Assembly: GCA_937936645.1 (NCBI GenBank)
Contig: CALHCQ010000145.1
Span: 1-36,187 of the forward strand
Length of the DNA: 36,187 bases
Direction: 5' to 3'
Origin: an uncultured Algibacter sp.
GTDB taxonomy: Bacteria; Bacteroidota; Bacteroidia; Flavobacteriales; Flavobacteriaceae
The stretch's first letter is position 1; every line of letters starts with the position of its first letter. This document shows, one piece after another, positions 16,544 through 24,204 of this stretch. The notes under the pieces are model-generated. The model did no database searches. It was not told the DNA's origin and worked only from the letters and a program-made list of their open reading frames with translations. The position numbers and the translations under genes were made by a program.

Positions 16544-17440
16544 ATGTTTTCTACAAAAAAAAGATTAGATCGTGCCTATCAAAATGCTAAAACAATAGAT
16601 TTTGATAACTCAAGTAAATTTATATTATTGAGTGATTGCCACAGAGGTGATAATAGCTTTGCTGATGATTTTGCAAATAATAGAAATATTTATTTTCATG
16701 CATTAAAATATTATTACAATGAAGGTTTTACATATTGCGAACTAGGAGATGGCGATGAATTATGGGAAAACATGTCTTTTAAAACTATTTTTAACGCACA
16801 TAAAAACATCTATTTACTTATGAAAAAATTTCATAAAGAAAATAGATTGAATTTAATATGGGGAAATCATGATATGGTATATAGAGACGCTAGTTATGTA
16901 AAAAAACACCTGTCGACATATCTTGATGCTAAAACAGGAAAAAACAAAGAGCTGTTTAAAAACTTAAATTACCACGAAGCTATTGTATTAAAACATAAAG
17001 ACACCAAACAAGAACTTTTTTTAACCCATGGGCATCAAGCAGACTGGTGGAACTATATTTTCTGGAAATGGAGTCGTTTTATGGTGCGTATACTCTGGAA
17101 ACCACTAAATATTATGGGAATTGCAGATCCTACGAGTCCTGCAAAAAACCACAAAGAGCTAATTAAGGTAGAACAACGAATTAAAAAATGGATTGTTAAA
17201 AACAATAATTTATTTACAATTACAGGGCATACACACAGGCCAAGATTTCCTTCGCCTAAAGAAATTCCATTTTTTAATGATGGAAGTTGTGTTCACCCAC
17301 GCAGCATTACTGGTATGGAAATAGAGAATGGTACTATTACTCTAATAAAATGGTATATTGACACCAAAGAAAATGGCACTTTACAGATTGTTAAAAATCG
17401 TCTAGAAGGGCCTAATAAATTAAGTTATTATGACGTATAA
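16544..17440 (+). CDS. Calcineurin-like metallophosphoesterase
   Basis: The 298-aa soluble protein carries the full metallophosphoesterase motif set: DCHRGD (D31, H33), GDGDELWE (D69), GNHD (N108, H109), the LTHGHQ block near 168, and GHTHRPRF near 227. These bind a two-metal centre and hydrolyse phosphoesters. There is no signal peptide. The layout, with a long helical insert containing WWNYIFWKWSRFM, loosely recalls LpxH-type enzymes, but I would not assign that substrate. The last 13 nt overlap the 3' end of the convergent DUF1508 gene. Its upstream gap from 16259 holds no clear promoter match. Confidence 0.88.
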   Translation: MFSTKKRLDRAYQNAKTIDFDNSSKFILLSDCHRGDNSFADDFANNRNIYFHALKYYYNEGFTYCELGDGDELWENMSFKTIFNAHKNIYLLMKKFHKENRLNLIWGNHDMVYRDASYVKKHLSTYLDAKTGKNKELFKNLNYHEAIVLKHKDTKQELFLTHGHQADWWNYIFWKWSRFMVRILWKPLNIMGIADPTSPAKNHKELIKVEQRIKKWIVKNNNLFTITGHTHRPRFPSPKEIPFFNDGSCVHPRSITGMEIENGTITLIKWYIDTKENGTLQIVKNRLEGPNKLSYYDV

Positions 17441-17769
17441 ATACAAGTGTCTATTACAGCGTCTTTAGCATTTTTTTTAATCAGAGTAATTTGTCGTTCC
17501 ATAAAAGATCTATTTAAAAACAATTCGCTAACACCTATGGTTTGGTTTGAATTTATATTTTTAAAATTATAATAAGACCTACCACAATGCGCTACCAAAC
17601 GTTTAAATGCACTGTCTGTTACTGCAGAAGCCTTGAAAACCTCTAAACTTTTACGACATAATAAACTTGTTTTAAACCCCAAGCTTATAAAAATAATATC
17701 TCGAGTGTTTAATTTTAAAAGAAACCGGTATAAACCGTCTCTATCTATATATATTTTAAAAAGAGCCAT
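17428..17769 (-). CDS. YegP/DUF1508-like small protein (divergent)
   Basis: The 113-aa product shows two diverged copies of the DUF1508 (YegP) repeat. The first, from about residue 5, contains DRDGLYRFLLKLNTRDIIFI. The second contains YYNFKNINSNQTIGVSELFL and then IKKNAKDAVID, close to the family pattern of YFNLKAANGQVIGTSE followed by VKKNAPDA. The family is small and conserved, with uncertain function. I chose the ATG at 17767-17769, giving MALFKIYIDRDG; an in-frame ATG ten codons upstream (17799) adds a tail unlike the family. The first repeat is eroded, so the gene may be drifting. It overlaps the metallophosphoesterase end by 13 nt. Confidence 0.68.
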   Translation of the reverse strand: MALFKIYIDRDGLYRFLLKLNTRDIIFISLGFKTSLLCRKSLEVFKASAVTDSAFKRLVAHCGRSYYNFKNINSNQTIGVSELFLNRSFMERQITLIKKNAKDAVIDTCIYTS

Positions 17770-17903
17770 AGATATAAGACTGTATATAGTTAGACGCAAA
17801 AGGCTTAAAAAGTCACTATTGTCTTTAAATATAAATACTTTTATCTAAAAAACAGTTAATATATCGTTAACTTACCTATAATTAGGTACATATGCATACA
17901 AAA

Positions 17904-17936
17904 AGCTCGCCATGTAAAAAAAGTACATGGCGAGCT
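17904..17936. terminator. Strong intrinsic terminator next to ferredoxin gene
   Basis: A 13-bp perfect stem (17904-17916 with 17924-17936) and a 7-nt loop are followed by five T on the minus strand. It lies 27 nt past the ferredoxin stop codon and most likely ends that transcript. Confidence 0.88.
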
Positions 17937-17962
17937 CGTTTTATAGTGTTTTTTTTGGATTT

Positions 17963-18295
17963 TTAACTTTCTGGAGCTAACTCAACCTCTAAGCCTTCCA
18001 TTTCTGGTGTCATTTGTATTTGGCACCCTAAACGACTATTGTCTTTTACATCAAAAGCTTCAGACAACATGGCTTCTTCATCGTCGCCCATTTCTGGTAA
18101 TTGCGTATCGCTTAACACATAACATTGGCAAGAAGCACACATAGCCATACCGCCACAAACTCCAATTGTTCCCTCTGGGGCAAGCTCGTAAGAACGTACA
18201 ACCTCCATAAGATTCATTGCCATATCGGTTGGTGCTACAATATCGTGTGTTACACCATCGCGATCTGTTATTTTAATATTTATATCTTGTTCCAT
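17963..18295 (-). CDS. [2Fe-2S] ferredoxin, adrenodoxin type
   Basis: This 110-aa soluble electron carrier has the cluster ligands C47, C53, C56 (in GVCGGMAMCASCQC) and C91 (in LGCQIQ). That spacing is typical of the adrenodoxin/Fdx group rather than the plant type. The acidic DDEEAML segment near 71-77 is the usual partner-binding helix. It follows the Mrp and NifU-like genes on the same strand, so a role in iron-sulfur cluster assembly or a linked redox step is plausible. A separate -7 element (18343-18350) in the 96-nt gap upstream suggests independent expression, and a strong terminator follows. Confidence 0.93.
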   Translation of the reverse strand: MEQDINIKITDRDGVTHDIVAPTDMAMNLMEVVRSYELAPEGTIGVCGGMAMCASCQCYVLSDTQLPEMGDDEEAMLSEAFDVKDNSRLGCQIQMTPEMEGLEVELAPES

Positions 18296-18342
18296 GACTT
18301 GTATTTTGTACTCTAGTATTTAGCACTTTATAATTTGTGCCG

Positions 18343-18350
18343 CAAATTTA
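18343..18350 (-). promoter_or_regulatory. Probable -7 element for ferredoxin gene
   Basis: TAAATTTG on the minus strand fits TAnnTTTG exactly, about 48 nt before the start codon. No -33 TTTG is seen at 19 nt, so support comes from the -7 only. Confidence 0.5.
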
Positions 18351-18391
18351 ATAGTTTTTAAACGATTTAAAAAGTGTGTGTCCCGCTTATT

Positions 18392-18634
18392 TTAAGCTTC
18401 TACATTAACCACTTTTTCTATTTGTGGTGCGTATTTTTTAATAGTCATTTCTACACCCGATTTTAAAGTCATTTGGTTTACACTACACCCTACACAAGCT
18501 CCTAATAGTTGTACGTTTACAATTTTATCATCTTCTATAGATAATAATTTTATATCACCACCGTCACTTTGTAAAAATGGTCTAATTTCATCTAGAGCTT
18601 TCTCTACGTTTGTTTTTAGTTCTTCTGCGGTCAT
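18392..18634 (-). CDS. NifU-like C-terminal domain protein (Nfu iron-sulfur carrier)
   Basis: The 80-aa protein consists of a NifU C-terminal domain only. It carries the cluster-binding CxxC as C47 and C50 in GACVGCS, and the typical IRPFLQSDGGDIKLLSI stretch (17-33). Such proteins hold and deliver [4Fe-4S] clusters to target enzymes. It starts 4 nt after the Mrp ATPase gene and is almost surely cotranscribed with it. With the ferredoxin next door, this makes an iron-sulfur maturation cluster. Confidence 0.93.
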   Translation of the reverse strand: MTAEELKTNVEKALDEIRPFLQSDGGDIKLLSIEDDKIVNVQLLGACVGCSVNQMTLKSGVEMTIKKYAPQIEKVVNVEA

Positions 18635-18638
18635 TATT

Positions 18639-19778
18639 TTATTTTTTTACTGCTGAACATCCAGCCATAGTCGTAATTTTTATTGCTTCGGTAGCAGGTA
18701 AATCGTCGTTACGCTGTACAACTTCTTGCACGACATTTTTTGTAATAACATCAAAAGCTTCCTCTAATGGTGTGCCTTCTTGCAAAGCAGCTGGTCTACC
18801 CACATCTCCTGCTTCGCGTATACTTTGCACGAGTGGTAATGCGCCTAAAAAAGGAACTTCTAAATCTTCTGACAGATTTTTAGCACCGTCTTGTCCAAAA
18901 ATATAATATTTGTTATTTGGTAATTCGGCAGGCGTAAAGTAAGCCATATTTTCTATAATACCTAAAACAGGTACATTAATACTTTCTTGCTGAAACATGG
19001 CTACTCCTTTTTTAGCATCGGCTAAAGCAACATTTTGAGGAGTACTTACTACAACAGCTCCTGTTATTGGTAACGATTGCATAAGACTTAAATGAATATC
19101 TCCAGTACCAGGAGGCAAGTCTAATAACAAGAAATCTAGAGTATCCCAATGGGCGTCAAAAATCATTTGATTTAATGCTTTTGCTGCCATTGGCCCACGC
19201 CAAACGACTGCTTGATCTGGTTTTGTAAAGAAACCGATAGATAATACTTTAACTCCGTAATTTTCTATAGGTCGCATTTTAGATTTACCACCAACGTCGA
19301 CAGCTAAGGGGCGCTCGTTAGCAACATCGAACATTATAGGAATAGATGGCCCGTAAATATCGGCATCTAGAACACCTACTTTAAAGCCCATTTTAGCTAA
19401 AGTTACAGCTAAATTTGCTGTTACTGTAGATTTACCAACACCTCCTTTTCCTGACGCTACGGCTATAATGTTTTTAATTCCAGGAATAGCTTTTCCCTTT
19501 ATAACGTTAGGCTGCTCTGGTTTTGCAGGCGCTTCTACTTTTAAATTTACAGTTATTTTAGCTTTTTGATAAACCTGATCGTGTATCGTTTTTAGAATAT
19601 CTACTTCGGTACGTTTTTTTGCTTGTAAACTTGGATTTGCTATAACAATATCTACAATAACCTCATCTCCAAAGGTAACTACATTTTTTACTGCGCCGCT
19701 ATCTACCATGTTTTGCCCTTCTCCTGGAACGGTAATAGATTTTAATGCGTTTAATATATCTTGTTTATTAAGCTTCAT
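18639..19778 (-). CDS. Mrp/ApbC/NBP35-family iron-sulfur carrier ATPase
   Basis: This is a 379-aa P-loop ATPase that assembles or transfers iron-sulfur clusters. Residues 1-85 form an MIP18/DUF59 domain. The deviant Walker A GKGGVGKST is at 110-118, DADIYGPS (138-145) follows, and LLLDLPPGTGD is the Walker B region. Mrp proteins generally have a CPxC motif after the ENM(S/A) segment that binds a bridging cluster. Here that place reads ENMAYFTPAELPNNKYYIFG, with no cysteine. The only nearby candidate is the Cys in the C-terminal TMAGCSAVKK. Flavobacterial homologs seem to share this. It is the first gene of a unit with the NifU-like gene and has a TATATTTG -7 element upstream. Confidence 0.93.
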   Translation of the reverse strand: MKLNKQDILNALKSITVPGEGQNMVDSGAVKNVVTFGDEVIVDIVIANPSLQAKKRTEVDILKTIHDQVYQKAKITVNLKVEAPAKPEQPNVIKGKAIPGIKNIIAVASGKGGVGKSTVTANLAVTLAKMGFKVGVLDADIYGPSIPIMFDVANERPLAVDVGGKSKMRPIENYGVKVLSIGFFTKPDQAVVWRGPMAAKALNQMIFDAHWDTLDFLLLDLPPGTGDIHLSLMQSLPITGAVVVSTPQNVALADAKKGVAMFQQESINVPVLGIIENMAYFTPAELPNNKYYIFGQDGAKNLSEDLEVPFLGALPLVQSIREAGDVGRPAALQEGTPLEEAFDVITKNVVQEVVQRNDDLPATEAIKITTMAGCSAVKK

Positions 19779-19804
19779 ACGTTAATTTAGATTAATTCTG
19801 AGTG

Positions 19805-19812
19805 CAAATATA
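19805..19812 (-). promoter_or_regulatory. Probable -7 element for mrp-nfu
   Basis: TATATTTG on the minus strand matches TAnnTTTG, 27 nt before the mrp start codon, giving a leader of roughly 20 nt. The -33 region is weak. Confidence 0.55.
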
Positions 19813-19948
19813 AATAATTAAAAAAGGATTTTACCACACTAAGGGTGTTTTCAATTTAATTTACATAGTCTATTTTATGGGCATATTTAAACAACACACC
19901 TATTTAAGAAGTGCTTTGTTTTAAACAAACCTTACAACTGTATTCTAT

Positions 19949-20278
19949 TTATAATTCTTGAGAAGGATCCCAGTAAATAGATTTTAAATTTTGAATTTGA
20001 TTATTTACAACCTTAACACCTTCGCTCTCTAAAAGTTGCTGCATTAAATTTGTACCATCGAAATGATGTTTACCGGTTAGTAAACCTTTTTTATTTACAA
20101 CACGATGCGCAGGTACATCTTTATTATGCGAAGCATTCATGGCGTAACCTACCATGCGGGCGCTTTTTGCTGCACCTAAATATGTAGCAATAGCACCATA
20201 ACTTGTTACTTTACCATAAGGAATTTGGCGCGCTACTTGATAAACTTTGTCAAAAAAACTTAAGGTTTCGGGCTTCAT
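19949..20278 (-). CDS. Alkyltransferase-like (Atl) protein, MGMT family without active-site Cys
   Basis: The 109-aa protein is the DNA-binding half of the O6-alkylguanine methyltransferase fold. The base-flipping Tyr (Y27 in VTSYG) and finger Arg (R41 in SARMVG) are kept. The alkyl-accepting Cys of the PCHRV motif is replaced by alanine: VPAHRVV, A57. It therefore cannot repair by methyl transfer. Known Atl proteins, with Trp or Ala here, bind O6-alkylguanine and hand the lesion to nucleotide excision repair. Its start lies 1 nt from the LysE-family stop, and trmB precedes that, forming a compact three-gene operon. Confidence 0.9.
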   Translation of the reverse strand: MKPETLSFFDKVYQVARQIPYGKVTSYGAIATYLGAAKSARMVGYAMNASHNKDVPAHRVVNKKGLLTGKHHFDGTNLMQQLLESEGVKVVNNQIQNLKSIYWDPSQEL

Positions 20279-20279
20279 A

Positions 20280-20909
20280 CTACAGGTTTTTTACAATTTT
20301 AAAAAATGTTACTAACGCAATAACACCTGTAATAGACCCAATAATAAGGTTCATGTTTTTTTGAGACGTAAGCGTTTTTCCTTTTATTTTATTAAAAAAA
20401 ACAATATACATGTAGAGCATTATAAAGGTTCCTATAGACGCCCCTAAAACATATAACAGAATATTTATTTGACTAAAATTTAACCAACCAAACGAAGCAA
20501 AGGTTATGGTTAAATATGCTTGATACGGTATGGGAAACACATTAAGGCTAGACAACAATACCCCTTGAAAAAAGCGACTGTGTTTACTACGTATTTGAGG
20601 TACTTCTTGTGCTTTGGGTTCGCTTTTTGCTATAAATAAAAAGTAAATTGTTATAAGTACAAATAGCGCTAAAGCCACACGTTGTAAAACAGTTACAACA
20701 TCTTTATTATTACTTAAATAGCGCGCAAACATAGTTGCTATATAGGTTTGAGCAAAAACAACAACACAAACACCAATACAGAACATAATACCTCGTGTTC
20801 GCCCTTCTTTTAAACTTATTTTTGCTGCCGTCATATTAAGTAAACCCGGTGGTATGACACCTAATAAAGCACAAATTAATCCTAAAAAAAAGACAAAGAC
20901 TACAAACAC
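20280..20909 (-). CDS. LysE-family translocator
   Basis: This 209-aa integral membrane protein has about six hydrophobic segments. The LysE-like opening includes GLICALLGVIPPGLLNMTAA (10-29), followed by the charged loop KISLKEGRTRG. The family exports amino acids or similar small metabolites; the substrate cannot be read from the sequence. The start codon is GTG (20907-20909), overlapping the TAG stop of trmB by 1 nt, so its translation is probably coupled. The Atl gene follows after 1 nt. Confidence 0.85.
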   Translation of the reverse strand: MFVVFVFFLGLICALLGVIPPGLLNMTAAKISLKEGRTRGIMFCIGVCVVVFAQTYIATMFARYLSNNKDVVTVLQRVALALFVLITIYFLFIAKSEPKAQEVPQIRSKHSRFFQGVLLSSLNVFPIPYQAYLTITFASFGWLNFSQINILLYVLGASIGTFIMLYMYIVFFNKIKGKTLTSQKNMNLIIGSITGVIALVTFFKIVKNL

Positions 20910-21586
20910 TACGCTTTAATTTTAAACCTAATGTAGGTTATTGGTTTATTTACTTCTAGATACTGCGATTCGTAAAAGGTTTGTACGCTTGTTACATCTT
21001 CTGGGCTTCCCTCTTGTTTGTATACATTGTGGTTGGCGTAAAGGACTTCGTGTCCTGCACCATGTAACAAACCTAATGTATAACCATGCATAAACTCGCT
21101 ATCGGTTTTTAAATTTACAACACCATCTGGTTTTAATATATGCTTGTAGCGTTTTAAAAAGGTAGCATTGGTCATTCTATGCTTTGTGCGCTTGTATTTT
21201 ATTTGTGGGTCTGGAAAGGTTATCCAAATTTCGTCTACCTCTCCTTCTTCAAAAGCATGGTCTATAAGTTCTATTTGCGCTCTTAGAAAAGCAACATTTG
21301 GTATGTTTTCTTCTACTGCTGTTTTAGCGCCTCTCCAAAAACGAGCTCCTTTTATATCTACGCCTATAAAATTTTTGTTGGGGTATTTTTTTGCTAACGC
21401 AACAGAGTACTCGCCTTTACCGCAACCTAACTCTAGTATTAACGGGTTGTTATTTTTAAAAAAAGTTTTGTTCCATTGTCCTTTTAAAGCGTATTCTTGG
21501 TTAACTAAGTCGTCGCGACTTGGTTGAAATACATTGGCAAAGGTTTCGTTTTCTTTAAATCTTCTTAGTTTATTTTTGCTTCCCAC
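20909..21586 (-). CDS. trmB: tRNA (guanine-46-N7)-methyltransferase TrmB
   Basis: It makes m7G46 in the variable loop of tRNAs. The 225-aa reading starts at a GTG (21584-21586) giving MGSKNKLRRFKENETFANVF, the standard flavobacterial start. The longer ATG reading from 21703 adds a basic stretch unlike the family. The SAM motif LELGCGKGEY is at 51-60, followed by FIGVDIKGARFWRGA and the TrmB hallmark WITFPDPQIKYKRTKHR. It is the first gene of a three-gene unit with the LysE-family and Atl genes, overlapping the former by 1 nt. No promoter match was found; the GTG start and the repeat at 21771-21829 lie upstream. Confidence 0.93.
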   Translation of the reverse strand: MGSKNKLRRFKENETFANVFQPSRDDLVNQEYALKGQWNKTFFKNNNPLILELGCGKGEYSVALAKKYPNKNFIGVDIKGARFWRGAKTAVEENIPNVAFLRAQIELIDHAFEEGEVDEIWITFPDPQIKYKRTKHRMTNATFLKRYKHILKPDGVVNLKTDSEFMHGYTLGLLHGAGHEVLYANHNVYKQEGSPEDVTSVQTFYESQYLEVNKPITYIRFKIKA

Positions 21587-21770
21587 GATTTGTAAACGGT
21601 TTCGTTTTTTTAAATTTTTGGTAAAATTACGGAAATATAATCTAGCGTTTACATGCTTTGCTTTTGTTTTTGTTGTAAAGTGCGTTAGGGATAGCAGCGG
21701 CATCCTTTTTACAGATAAAAACGATACATTGGTATAGTACTAGCAGTTAACTTATTTAACTACCATTTAC

Positions 21771-21829
21771 TTGCAAAAACGGAACTGTAAAAAGATATAG
21801 CGTATAGCCCGACCCTTGTGGTAACGCCC
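21771..21829 (-). repeat. Dispersed flavobacterial intergenic repeat, copy A
   Basis: Read on the minus strand it begins GGGCGTTACCACAAGGGTCG and runs to a TTCCGTTTTTGC end. The opening matches the element at 34141-34226 (GGGC-TTACC, then AAGGGTCGGGCT and TAC), and the second halves differ. Elements with this core recur between genes in many Flavobacteriaceae. This one fills the gap between the histidine kinase 3' end and trmB. Confidence 0.7.
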
Positions 21830-21844
21830 AAATAATGTGCTTTT

Positions 21845-22897
21845 TTATTCTTGGTTATTCGCTTTTTCTAGGGTGAAAGAGAATTCGCTTCCTACGTCGT
21901 ATTCGCTTTCTACGTAAATTTTTTCGTTATGTGCTTCTATGATATGTTTTACAATGGATAAGCCTAAACCAGAGCCTCCTTCTTGACGTGAGCCACTTTT
22001 GTCTACACGATAGAAACGCTCGAATAGTCGTGGTAGGTTGTCTTCTTCTAAGCCCTCGCCATTGTCGGTTACACGTACGATAACTTTGTTTTTTATTAGG
22101 TTTTCTACGCTTACCTCTGTAGTGCCTTTTTCGCGGCCGTATTTTATGGAATTAATAATTAGATTGGCTAGGACTTGTTGTATGCGTTCTATGTCGGCTT
22201 TTACAAATATTGGGGTGCTGTACTCGGTATCTAGGGTTAGTGTTATTTTTTTCTTGTTGGCACGCATTTCTACGGTTTCGAACACGTTTTTTACAAGTTT
22301 TACGATATCGAATGTTTCTATATTTAGGCTTAAATCGCCTACTTCTAGTTTGGTAATCATATCTAAATCGTTTACTATAAAGCTTAAGCGCTCTACGCCT
22401 TCGCTGGCACGTTTTAAATATTTTTCGCGTATGTTTTTATCGTTCATAGCGCCATCTAGAAGGGTTAAAATGTAACCTTGTATGGTAAATAAGGGGGTTT
22501 TTAACTCGTGAGATACGTTACCTAAAAACTCTTTACGGTATTGTTCACGCACTTTTAATGTTTCTATTTCTAGCTTTTTATTTCTGGCAAATTTATCGAT
22601 CTCTTCGGTTAGCGTTGCCATATCGGTGGTTACGGGCTTACTTACTAAACTGGTGTTTTCGAGCAGTGTTATGTCGTCGTATATTTTTTTTACTTGTTTG
22701 TAAATGTATCGTTCTGCCCGGTATTGTATAACTATAAAACAGAAACTGTAAAAACAAACAATGAATAATAGAATTGGTAATATTTTAAAACTGTAAAATA
22801 CAGTTAAAAAAACACTCATAAATAGTGTTGTAAATAGGGTGATATAAAATGATGTTTTTACAGCAAATTTATAGGTCTTCTTTAACTCTACCTCCAT
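21845..22897 (-). CDS. Two-component sensor histidine kinase (PhoR-like)
   Basis: The 350-aa protein has two membrane helices (about 13-36 and 39-58) with only a short loop between them, so it has almost no periplasmic sensor. A linker leads to the HisKA domain with the phosphorylated H130 in NVSHELKTPL. An HATPase_c domain follows with the N box LANLIINSIKYG, the G1 box VTDNGEG, FERFYRVDKSGSR and the G2 box GSGLGLSIVKHI. It autophosphorylates and passes phosphate to the response regulator encoded just upstream, whose stop overlaps this ATG by 1 nt. The minimal input domain points to a signal within the membrane or from a partner. The PhoR comparison rests on overall layout only. Confidence 0.93.
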   Translation of the reverse strand: MEVELKKTYKFAVKTSFYITLFTTLFMSVFLTVFYSFKILPILLFIVCFYSFCFIVIQYRAERYIYKQVKKIYDDITLLENTSLVSKPVTTDMATLTEEIDKFARNKKLEIETLKVREQYRKEFLGNVSHELKTPLFTIQGYILTLLDGAMNDKNIREKYLKRASEGVERLSFIVNDLDMITKLEVGDLSLNIETFDIVKLVKNVFETVEMRANKKKITLTLDTEYSTPIFVKADIERIQQVLANLIINSIKYGREKGTTEVSVENLIKNKVIVRVTDNGEGLEEDNLPRLFERFYRVDKSGSRQEGGSGLGLSIVKHIIEAHNEKIYVESEYDVGSEFSFTLEKANNQE

Positions 22898-23574
22898 TAG
22901 TCTACAAATTTATAACCTACACCTTTTACGGTTTTAAAACTTTTATCGCCTATTTTCTCTCTTAGTTTACGTATGTGTACATCTATGGTTCTACCGCCTA
23001 CTACAACCTCGTTACCCCATACTTTGTCTAGTATTTCGTCTCGCTTAAATACTTTTCCTGGCTTAGAGGTTAGTAAGGATAATAGTTCGAATTCTTTACG
23101 TGGTAAAATAATTTCGTTACCTTCTAGTATAATTTTATACTCGTCTCGGTTTATTATAAGGTTTCCTACTTTTACGGTATCGCTCTCTTCTTCTTTAAAG
23201 CGTCTTAAAAGTGCTTTCACTTTACTTACTAAAACTTTAGGTTTTATGGGTTTTGTTATGTAATCGTCGGCACCTGCATCGAACCCTGCTACTTGCGAAT
23301 AATCTTCGCCACGAGCTGTTAAAAATGTAATTACAACATCGCTTAATTCTGGTGTTTTTCTAATAAGTTCGCAGGCTTCTATACCATCCATTTCTGGCAT
23401 CATAACATCTAATATAATGAGCTGCGGTAATTCTTTTTTCGCCTTTTTTACAGCTTCCAAACCATTTTGTGCTGTAACAACTTGATACCCTGCTTGTGTT
23501 AAATTATAACCTACTATTTCTAAAATATCTGGCTCGTCATCAACTAAAAGGATTTTTATGTCTTTTTTATTCAT
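22897..23574 (-). CDS. OmpR/PhoB-family response regulator
   Basis: This is a 225-aa DNA-binding regulator. The receiver domain (1-120) has the acidic pair D12/D13 in LLVDDEPD, the phosphorylated D56 in LIILDVMMPEMDG and K108 in DDYITKPI. The C-terminal winged-helix domain ends with VVVGGRTIDVHIRKLREKIG and GVGYKFVD. I place the start at 23572-23574 (MNKKDIKILLVDDEP); an upstream in-frame ATG at 23664 would add 30 non-family residues. It is translationally coupled to the histidine kinase by a 1-nt overlap. Divergent from it, across 189 nt, is the T9SS mini-gene. Confidence 0.93.
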   Translation of the reverse strand: MNKKDIKILLVDDEPDILEIVGYNLTQAGYQVVTAQNGLEAVKKAKKELPQLIILDVMMPEMDGIEACELIRKTPELSDVVITFLTARGEDYSQVAGFDAGADDYITKPIKPKVLVSKVKALLRRFKEEESDTVKVGNLIINRDEYKIILEGNEIILPRKEFELLSLLTSKPGKVFKRDEILDKVWGNEVVVGGRTIDVHIRKLREKIGDKSFKTVKGVGYKFVD

Positions 23575-23730
23575 TATCAAATTGGTTTGGTTATTTTGAT
23601 AAATATAAAGCTTCTTATATAATTTTATTAAATAATAATAACATATAACATTATAATAACACACAAATTACAACAGGGTAACGTTATGCTAAATCTAATT
23701 TAACTTAAAAAGAATTTTGGTATAAACTTT

Positions 23731-23744
23731 GTTGTTATAACAAC
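23731..23744. promoter_or_regulatory. 14-bp perfect palindrome upstream of T9SS mini-gene
   Basis: GTTGTTATAACAAC is its own reverse complement and ends 19 nt before the ATG at 23764, in the intergenic region shared with the response regulator. It could be a dimeric regulator site or a small leader hairpin. Confidence 0.4.
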
Positions 23745-23763
23745 CTAATTAAAAACATTTTAC

Positions 23764-24106
23764 ATGCTAAAAAAATACGCCATAGGGAGTTTTTGTGCTT
23801 TGTTGTTTTTATTATCTGTAAATACCAGCGCTCAAAACAAGTTTTACAAACACCCCTAAACATAAGGATTCTAAAGATTTACTTATTTATCCTAACCCTG
23901 TTAATATTACAAACCCTTACTTATACATAACTTCTGCAAGTAATGAAGATAAACATGTCGTGATTTATAATGTTTTGGGCAACAAAGAGCTCGAAATAAT
24001 TTTAAGAAATAATAAGTTAAACATATCGCGACTTGTAAAAGGTGTTTATATTTTAAAAGTTGAAGAATCTGATCGTTTTGAAACTCGAAAATTAATTGTT
24101 AAATAA
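23764..24106 (+). pseudogene. Frameshifted mini-protein: signal peptide joined to T9SS type A sorting domain
   Basis: From the ATG at 23764, 31 codons encode a signal peptide (SFCALLFLLSVNTSAQ) and a few residues, then a TAA. The +1 frame continues at once with DLLIYPNPVNITNPYLYI, then VVIYNVLGNKELE and NISRLVKGVYILKVEE, ending with ETRKLIVK and a stop at 24104-24106. That is a textbook type IX sorting domain. The span is 343 nt, one base too many. Removing one C from the CCCC run at 23853-23856 joins the frames into about 113 aa with almost nothing between signal peptide and sorting domain. It is a recent frameshift, a sequencing error at a homopolymer, or a phase-variable switch. The intact form would be carried across the outer membrane by T9SS. 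Confidence 0.8.
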
Positions 24107-24163
24107 AACATTTAACCTTACAGAATTGACACTTATACAGTAGTAATGCTTTTTTATTTTACA

Positions 24164-24171
24164 TATTTTTG
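24164..24171 (+). promoter_or_regulatory. Probable -7 element for the LuxE-like gene
   Basis: TATTTTTG matches TAnnTTTG, 33 nt before the ATG at 24205. No -33 TTTG is found at the standard spacing. Confidence 0.5.
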
Positions 24172-24204
24172 CTATTCGTTAATAATTTAACTTATAGCTT
24201 TTAA

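Noticed and set aside
17633-17848. 71-codon plus-strand frame opposite the DUF1508 gene
   Set aside because: Basic, low-complexity translation with no family signal; the opposite frame carries the recognisable repeat.
18610-18906. 98-codon plus-strand frame opposite mrp
   Set aside because: It overlaps the conserved Mrp C-terminal coding sequence and the NifU-like start.
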